A stretch of DNA of 64,000 nucleotides from positions 410,575 through 474,574 of the forward strand of contig NW_003314354.1 of NCBI RefSeq assembly GCF_000143415.4. The letters are read 5' to 3'. Numbering within the stretch: the stretch's first letter is position 1; each line of letters opens with the position of its first letter. The stretch comes from Selaginella moellendorffii (lineage: Eukaryota > Streptophyta > Lycopodiopsida > Selaginellales > Selaginellaceae). The notes beneath the pieces are model-generated. The model did not search any database and was not told where the DNA came from. It saw only the letters and a program-made list of their open reading frames with translations. This document shows, in pieces, positions 57,191 through 64,000 of this stretch. Made by a program: the position numbers and the translations under genes.

Positions 57191-60100
57191 TAGGAAGAAG
57201 TGTAATTGCTGCAATTGCTAGTGATCTAGCAAGCAAGTATTAGCTCAATTGCGGCAGAGCACCTAGGGTGAGCTAAAACGAATGGGCACAAGGGCAGGAC
57301 ACATAGGTGACACATGTCAGATGCCTATGTTGCCTTGTTTGAAGCCAATGAGCACTAAAGTTGTGATGGCCTCCTATTGGCCAGGGCTAACATTAGGAAA
57401 ATTATTCGTGCAACCATGCAAACAAAGCTTGGCCTGGGTCTGGGATCCAATGGCTGGCAGGCCTCCTTGCTAGAGGGAATTGTTCATATTAGAGACCCAC
57501 AGGCATATGCCAGCATGCTTCTTGTCCAAATTTATAGACTTTCCTAAACACTTCCTAGTATATTCTAATTTATTTACCATCTAATGATTGATAGACAATA
57601 AGATAAATCTTGTGTTTATAAATTATAAACATACATTTGATCAATTGTTGAATAACACAACTATTAAATAAACCAAGCATTATTGTATGCTGTTCACATA
57701 GCAAATAATTTGATTATCAATATCAGTTTTCATGTAGCTCTCACAAAAAAAAATGGTTTGAATAAAATGAAATTAGGCACATATACATATTTCAACATAA
57801 TTCTTTTATATATAGCTATAAATCTGGAATTGAATATAGTTATCAATATATATAACATTTATGCAACTAAAATCAACCTGGTTTTTATTATACATAACAT
57901 ATACTTAAGAAAATTATATTAGAAAATTATATATAAAAATTATAGTTCTTTGAAGTTTTATTCTGAAAGTGTAATATAATATAATTTTCAATATAGACAA
58001 TGTTGTGGTGTATGTAATATGAAACTAGAAGACAATATTGTTTTTAGTGTAGATGTTATATCATTCTCTCAACTACTATAATAAAACTAGAACAAAATAT
58101 AGTTTTTAGTATAGATAATATTCTGTTGTATTATATTATACAAACTTGGAACATAATATAGTTTATAATATAGACAATATCAACAAATATTTTCAAACTG
58201 GAAAACAAAATTTATGAAAACAAAATTTATTATATGAATAACTTGCAATTTATAATACCTTGAACAATAGGCTAGTATGGTATTTTTTCTTAAGCTTATG
58301 ATGTTTTATATGTAGGGCTGTTGGCCAGCCATGGACTGGGAGGAAAGTTGGTACTAGATATGACAAATATTTTTAGTGCCAAAAGTGGTGTGTAATGAAA
58401 AAAAGTAAATTGAAATTACCCAAGAGAAACTCTAGTAGTGGATCACTATACTAATTGCATGTTTTAGCTCTAGGGATTGTTCAGTTTGATCACACTTGCA
58501 TCCTACCAATGAATATTATACTCTAAAAAGGTTTATATTGTGCCACACTTAGAACCACTTCCATTTGATTTTGGATATGGTTTCTCTAAGAGGTGTCTTC
58601 AACAATGATAGTCCAATAGAAGTGGCAATAGGTGATATAGTCAAAATCCATGGAAGAACTAAATATATGATGAAGGTACAAGCCAAGTGGATGGAGTCTA
58701 TAACCAATAATCTCAATATATACAGTATTAGAAGAGGATATTTGATAAAGAAGTAAATGTTTTATCTTGTATATCTTCCTAGGCAGAGCAAAAGAAAAAA
58801 GTTAAATGAAATGGAGTTACACTTAAGTTTAAGCATTCAAAGAAGAAATACTTAATATATGCAAGAAGTAGTTAGGAATAGTTATAAAATCAATAACACT
58901 TAAATGTATTGGAAAACAATTCTCACTCATTGTTGTATGCATTTGCATTGAATTAACCATATTTTTTCCCGCTTATATCTATAGAATTGAGAAAGTGACA
59001 TATACTTATCCTTACTCATGCTTTTAGAGTTTGGGGCTCAATACTTCTATAATCTATTTTCTCATTCTTTTTTCTTCTCTCCTTCTATGTTTTTGTCTTT
59101 GTCTATTTGACACTATTTTGCAAGTAAGGGGAGAACAAGTACAGGCAGAAAAAGCCTTACTCAACATCCTATACTAAATAGTAGTAATATAAATTTATTT
59201 ATCTTACTAAAAGCGTATGGGAATTTCTTTAGACAAGTTCTAGCTAGAGACATCATTAGTTTGCAAAATGGTGCAATGTCAAAAGAATATTGTCAAGGAG
59301 AAAATACACCATTCATCCTTTATATGTAGTAGGTTTTGGAAAGAAGACAACACACTTCCAAATAAAAAGAGGACTTACATCTTACTAGAAGGTAGCAATA
59401 ATGTGGTAATGGTAGAAGAATGTTTTTTACTTCTACTTGACACTTCTTCATCCTTGGATTTTTCTTTTACTAGTTTGTTGTTATTCTTGCAACAAGACAA
59501 ACATCATGATGGAGGGATTAGCAAAGTAAAACTTTTAATACTAGTAGCATGTTTAAGTTCTTGTTGCTCTTTAGACCATAGCAAAAATTGACTCCTATCT
59601 AGACAAGTACAATACAAGGAAAAGAAGTGAGAACTTAAAAGGCTTCTTTATTTCTCTATTTACTCACTTAAGTAGACAACTTGGAAGAATACTCATCTTT
59701 GTCCTAGATTACACACAGCCATCTAAGCCTTATAGATGAAGCTAATTTATTTCCTTGGATGGCCTCCAATCACTTCAATGCTTGTCTTAATTGTGGACTC
59801 TTGTCCTTGGTCTTGTAATAAGTTGCAATGCTAAGCGCAAAGAAAATCAATGCATTCCCAAACTATTGCAAGTTTATTGATGCTAGAGACCAAGAATATC
59901 AATAAGGGACCAAGAAATATCAAGACTGCTTATTGTCCCTAATATGTACTACAATTTTAGAAACCTTAGCCCCCACAATAGTATTCTAGAATGGAGGAGA
60001 AATCCCTAGTGCCATGGTTTTTAAGCATTAGAATATTCATAGAATCTCCTTGCCTGAATTAAAATATTCATCCATTAGCTCAATCAGCTGATCAATATGC

Positions 60101-61320
60101 AGTCAGGATACATCCAAAATTGGCTTGGTACCCAAAATGAAGAGTTGGGCGATACATTGGGTCAAATTTATCAATTCTAAATGTGGTTGATAATAGTGCA
60201 TAACAAGAATTAACAACTATCACTAAAGTAGTATAGCATCAAATTATCATTTCTTCATTTAAAATGAACAAATATCGATAAAAGTTTGACATAGTAACCT
60301 TGAAATAAATATTGCAACTACTACTTGAATTAAAGCCTTCTTTTGCCAACATAAAGTGATACTTTAGAAGTGAGAAATACATCTACCAATTGCCAAATTC
60401 ATAAAAAATTGAAATTGTGAAGGCCTTAAGTACATTGCTAAATAGGCTGTGAAGTTTGGATAGATAATCATTTTTAAAGAGGTTTGGTCCAAAAATACTT
60501 GGGACTACCACAATAATATTTACTAGAAAAATATACTAAAACTATATCTATTTTCAAAATATATTGTGAATCATTCTTTATTTATAACAATATATGTAAA
60601 TTGTACTAAAACTTAAGTGCATAGAAAGACCAAAACATTATTCCAAACTTACTCTCTCCATTAGTTAATTTTAAACTTTATCTATATCGGTGAATTATAT
60701 AGAAAACTATAGAAACCACACTAAAAACCACTCCTAGACTGATTGTCAAATAGCATATAAATCATATTAAAAACCAGCAAAAGATTTGTTATAGTCCCAG
60801 GCTAGAGTATGACTGAATTAAAAAAACATTCCCAAAACCAGTCGTATATATAGATTTTTCTAGTTTATTTTTAAAATATTTTCTGTAATGTAGCATAAAA
60901 TTTTATATACTTTATTATGAATTGAGAAAATTTAAAAGAAATATTTATCTTAATAAAATGACTCAAAAGCATGAACTTATAATATTATCAGAGAATTTGA
61001 TAAATTATAACTTATGAGCTATAATTATGAAATATATTAGTAATATTATGTAGCTAAAAATAAGGTTAAAAATAAAAAGAAAAATTTATGAAAATTTACA
61101 ATAAATATATAATTTTAGGAATGTGTGATTTAGAAAATCAAAATTACACGAGCCTAGAGTCGGAGCGTGCAAGGCCTTAAATGCGAGAAATGATTGTGGA
61201 ATTCCTTGAATCCGCAAGAGATCTTACGCTGGATTCGGTTATGATTCTAGCTAGCGACAATCACTGACTGACTATGACCACTCTCAAAGCGAGGAAGGAA
61301 GAACGATGCCCATCGAATTG
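57191..61320. other. AT-rich gene-free stretch
   Basis: Short protein-like readings occur at 57,380-57,540 (plus: MQTKLGLGLGSNGWQASLLE) and 58,565-58,756 (plus: SPIEVAIGDIVKIHGRTKY), neither recognised nor linked to other exons. The rest is AT-rich with many stops; no terminal repeats seen. Confidence 0.45.
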
Positions 61321-61570
61321 AATGTGCGACTTGCTATATAGGAGTCCGTATGGAGTCCGCACCGCAGGATTTTCTTCTTGCTTGCTTGCTTGGTCGGTCT
61401 CTCTTTCTCCATCGCTCGTGTGCCGTGCGTGCGTGCGCCTTACCTACGAGATCTTCTATCTAATCCCACGGGCACCCACTTTAAAATCGCGAATCCACTA
61501 TATATCTGCTTGGTACTCCCCTCCTTCGATCGATCGACCGATCGATCATTCGTTCGATTGCGAAATCATC

Positions 61571-62275
61571 ATGTCTGCTACTGCTACTGTTGCTGCTGGT
61601 ACAAGTGATTCGAGCGCGCGAGAATCACCGCCTGGGCCAGCGGCGGCGAATCGGGGCCATGCGAGGAAGAAGAAAATCAGCAGGAAGAACAGCGAGTACC
61701 GGGGGGTGAGGCGGCGTCCATGGGGCAGATTCGCGGCGGAGATTCGCGATCCAAACACGAAGGAGCGGCGGTGGCTGGGGACGTTTGATACCGCCGAGGA
61801 GGCGGCGCTTGCCTACGATGTGGCCGCTAGGGCAATGCGAGGGATTCGCGCGCGCACCAATTTCGTCTTTGATCAATCTGATCGTCCAGCGGTGGCAGCA
61901 GCAGCAGCCGCGCCGCGATCTTCCTCTTCTTTCTGCGGGATCTCGAAATATCCTTCCAGTTCTTCGATGATGATCCAGCAGCAGCCCGGCGGCGCCAAGA
62001 GCCCCAAGCAGGTGGAGATCGAGCAAGTCCTGGAGAAATGCCGCATCTATCAGCTTCAGATCCAGAGCAAGAACGTCCAGCACGATCAATCGAGGGAGCG
62101 CGCAATGGCTGGTCCGGACTTCCCCCTTGCGCGCGACGACGACAATCTCCTCCAGATCCTCCAGCAGCCATCCCCTCAGCAGGAATGGGATCTCGGGGCG
62201 GCGATTGGTTTCTCGAGCCAGGAACACGAGATGATCGATTACTATGGCGAATCGAGCTTCTACTGTTTAACATAG
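61571..62275 (+). CDS. AP2/ERF transcription factor, ERF group VIII-b-like
   Basis: 234 residues, single exon, usual for ERFs. One AP2 domain at residues 43-100 ([19 protein letters not shown]...[20 protein letters not shown]), with the Ala and Asp that mark the ERF rather than DREB class. The [21 protein letters not shown] and RARTNFVF parts resemble the DRN/ESR, PUCHI and LEP subgroup, which controls organ initiation in angiosperms; the role here is unknown. A basic stretch ([11 protein letters not shown]) just before the domain could be a nuclear signal. The start is the ATG at 61571; the frame is open further upstream but without a better start. The 5' flank has repeated GATCGATC-type sequence. 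Confidence 0.9.
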   Translation: MSATATVAAGTSDSSARESPPGPAAANRGHARKKKISRKNSEYRGVRRRPWGRFAAEIRDPNTKERRWLGTFDTAEEAALAYDVAARAMRGIRARTNFVFDQSDRPAVAAAAAAPRSSSSFCGISKYPSSSSMMIQQQPGGAKSPKQVEIEQVLEKCRIYQLQIQSKNVQHDQSRERAMAGPDFPLARDDDNLLQILQQPSPQQEWDLGAAIGFSSQEHEMIDYYGESSFYCLT

Positions 62276-62321
62276 AAATAAAAGAGTTTTTAGGGCTCTT
62301 GTGTATTGAGTATTCGAGGTC

Positions 62322-63400
62322 ATGGCGCCCGCGGCTACCACGGCGATCGCGTCGGCTTCCACCACAGATCGCCTCCTCCGCCGCCAGCTTCCAATGGTAT
62401 GCACTTCGATTTCTGGGGATTCTTAGCGAAATCTCAAGTTTTTAGCTGCCTTGTTGATGAGGATATTGCCGAGGCCTATACGTAGACAAATGTATATGTG
62501 TGGTGTGCCTTAGATTGTTTACTGAGGCGCTGGAAGAGCTACACCGGCTGTGTTTCTCTCCCTCTGGATCAAGGTGAGCGTTTGATTCGTCTATCTCTTT
62601 GATTCATAATTCTCAAAATTTGTGGTCGTTTTTTTTGTTTTTGCCAGTAAGCCACTTTGGCACATTGTGGCACATATGGTAACGTCTGTGCCCACTCCTG
62701 GACACAGCCAAGTGTTGTTTCCGCTGGAAAGCCGTGAAGAGCTATCTATCTGTGTATAGATATTGCTTGTTATTCCCTACTTCGCTGCTAGTGCTCCTAG
62801 GATTTGCTTGGAAGCAAGTTCCCGGGTGGAAAGAGGAGCAAAGAAAGCCACCGTGTGATCGAGGAAAGCTTCTGGAGGTAAGTTTTTTTTTTTTCTAATT
62901 TGCTCGGTTGCCTCCACAATTCTCCTAAGGTCCCATCTTCTGGAAAATTCGCCGCTCTCTGTCTTAAGGTGGCTATATTTCCTCTCTCACTCACGCTATA
63001 CACTTCGTCAAGGCGAAAGCACGGAGGCGTGAAGTGTTACAACAATGCTCTTTGCAACTCCTGCGTGTACAATATTGAATTTTCTGCCCTTGCGTAGTGG
63101 AACCCAAAGATGTGAAACACATCAATCCGGAGCAAGAAGAGGAAGAACGAAGTGGCAAAAATGTCCGTATCATTGATATAGAGGACAATGTCTTGCCAGA
63201 ATCTTCCGAGGCTGAAAAGTTTCAAGCGGCTTTAGCTTACTAGAATCTTGTTGTAGCGGAGCGCGGCCAACAACAATGTGCTTACGCTGCTTTTGTTTTT
63301 CAGCCCTTTTCGACTGTGGTTCGCCAGTCCGGCGGAAATCTTTTTTGCTGCGACCATTGTCCCCGCGTGTACTATCTCCATTGCCTGAGCCCCCTCAAGG
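62322..63400 (+). CDS. Fragments of a PHD-finger gene, model uncertain
   Basis: A possible first exon runs from ATG 62322 to a GT at 62397. Later pieces read KFPGGKRSKESHRVIEESFW (62,810-62,878), an acidic block (HINPEQEEEERSGKNVRIID, near 63,120) and SGGNLFCCDHCPRVYYLHCL (63,328-63,390), the core of a PHD finger as in CHD-type remodelers. No continuous gene model can be drawn; stops lie between pieces, so it may be a pseudogene or a gene with many short exons. Confidence 0.4.
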
Positions 63401-63664
63401 TAAGGGAATGCTTAAAGACGGTGCGCTCTATCTATAAGTTGTGGCGTGGCGATGTATAGAAGAAGAATGGCAGAAGCGGTAACTGCGAAGAACCACTGAA
63501 ACTTCGAAACCACTGAAAAATCGCATAAGCTAAGCAGGGATTACATGATCAAAAGACTTCTCCATTCGTAAATTAATCCACTTGGCCAAAAACTAAGCCC
63601 TGCCTTTAAGAAGATGGCGGAAGAACCCTAGGTGAGAGTGAGCAATGGCACGCGTGTCGCTTGA

Positions 63665-64000
63665 GAATCTCTTGCCGGATCCCCGATTGTTTTCGGGGAT
63701 GAGAGCTGGATTAGCAAGCATCTCCCAGATCCATGGAAGAATCCCGCGGGCTTCCTTGGCGGATATCTGGAAGAGTTACTGGCATACAGGTAAATCCTTT
63801 TGTTGTGTCTGTTGCTTGCGCATTGCGAGTCGCTCAATTTGCAGTGGCGACTTCGACGGCAGGCGGCCAGGCGGGATCCTCTTCCTGTGCGCCAAATGCT
63901 ATTACGACATGTATGCTGCGCTAGACGAGAAGCTTGAACAGGTCGACGATGATCGAGAGAGCTACGCTCTCTACGGCGTGTTGCTCAATCGGGGATACCG
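63665..64000 (+). CDS. Unrecognised exons running off the window
   Basis: Frame from about 63665: SPIVFGDESWISKHLPDPWK...GGYLEELLAY, a 53-bp intron (63789-63842), then GDFDGRRPGGILFLCAKCYY...EQVDDDRESYALYGVLLNRG to the window end. Splice joins in frame. Family not recognised. It may belong to the same gene as the PHD fragments. Confidence 0.45.

Overview
The window looks like nuclear DNA of a non-seed land plant, most likely a Selaginella-type lycophyte. This is inferred from plant-specific genes (SKL2-like, ferric reductase-oxidase, ERF of the DRN/PUCHI/LEP type), very short GT-AG introns (about 40-65 bp), tight gene spacing, and large repeat blocks next to compact genes. No database search was possible; family names rest on motifs and remembered family sequences.

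Layout. 1-11.4 kb is a compact genic block: the 3' end of MLH3 (+), an inactive shikimate-kinase-like 2 gene (+), a tRNA-like fragment (-), an alpha-crystallin-domain gene (+), an alpha/beta hydrolase (-), two doubtful small genes, and a ferric reductase (+). 11.4-14.4 kb is gene-poor and holds a Helitron helicase remnant. 14.4-34 kb is a nested transposon complex. 34.6-57 kb is a Helitron (Rep and helicase readable but broken, on the minus strand), part of which is tandemly duplicated; the left copy later took in a solo LTR and a 7.8-kb LTR retrotransposon without recognisable gag or pol. 57-61.3 kb is AT-rich with nothing recognisable. 61.5-64 kb is genic again: an ERF gene, then fragments of a PHD-finger gene and an unrecognised gene running off the end.

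The main discovery is at 16764-29900. A 13,137-bp element has perfect 24-bp terminal inverted repeats and a 4-bp target duplication (TGTC). It sits in a coding exon of a MULE-type transposase gene (29905-31459 and 14980-16763, minus strand); removing it with one TGTC restores that exon's reading frame exactly. The element carries a plus-strand gene with a DDE/RNase H-like transposase behind a tandem DUF8039-like region, and a long minus-strand gene joining a ParB-like domain, an acidic tract, a Pro/Thr-rich repeat region and an FCP1/NLI-type HAD phosphatase-like domain. About twenty copies of one 22-bp palindrome are scattered through it and only in it. Seven lie inside very short predicted introns of the minus-strand gene, others in open coding sequence, and others in the space between the two divergent genes. 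A 599-bp TRIM with identical-length LTRs and its own TCCGG duplication has landed in the phosphatase exon. The insertion order is therefore readable: MULE gene first, then the 13.1-kb element, then the TRIM.

Most coding units of the nested complex have isolated in-frame stop codons between well-preserved domains, which points to recent decay (or, less likely, recoding).
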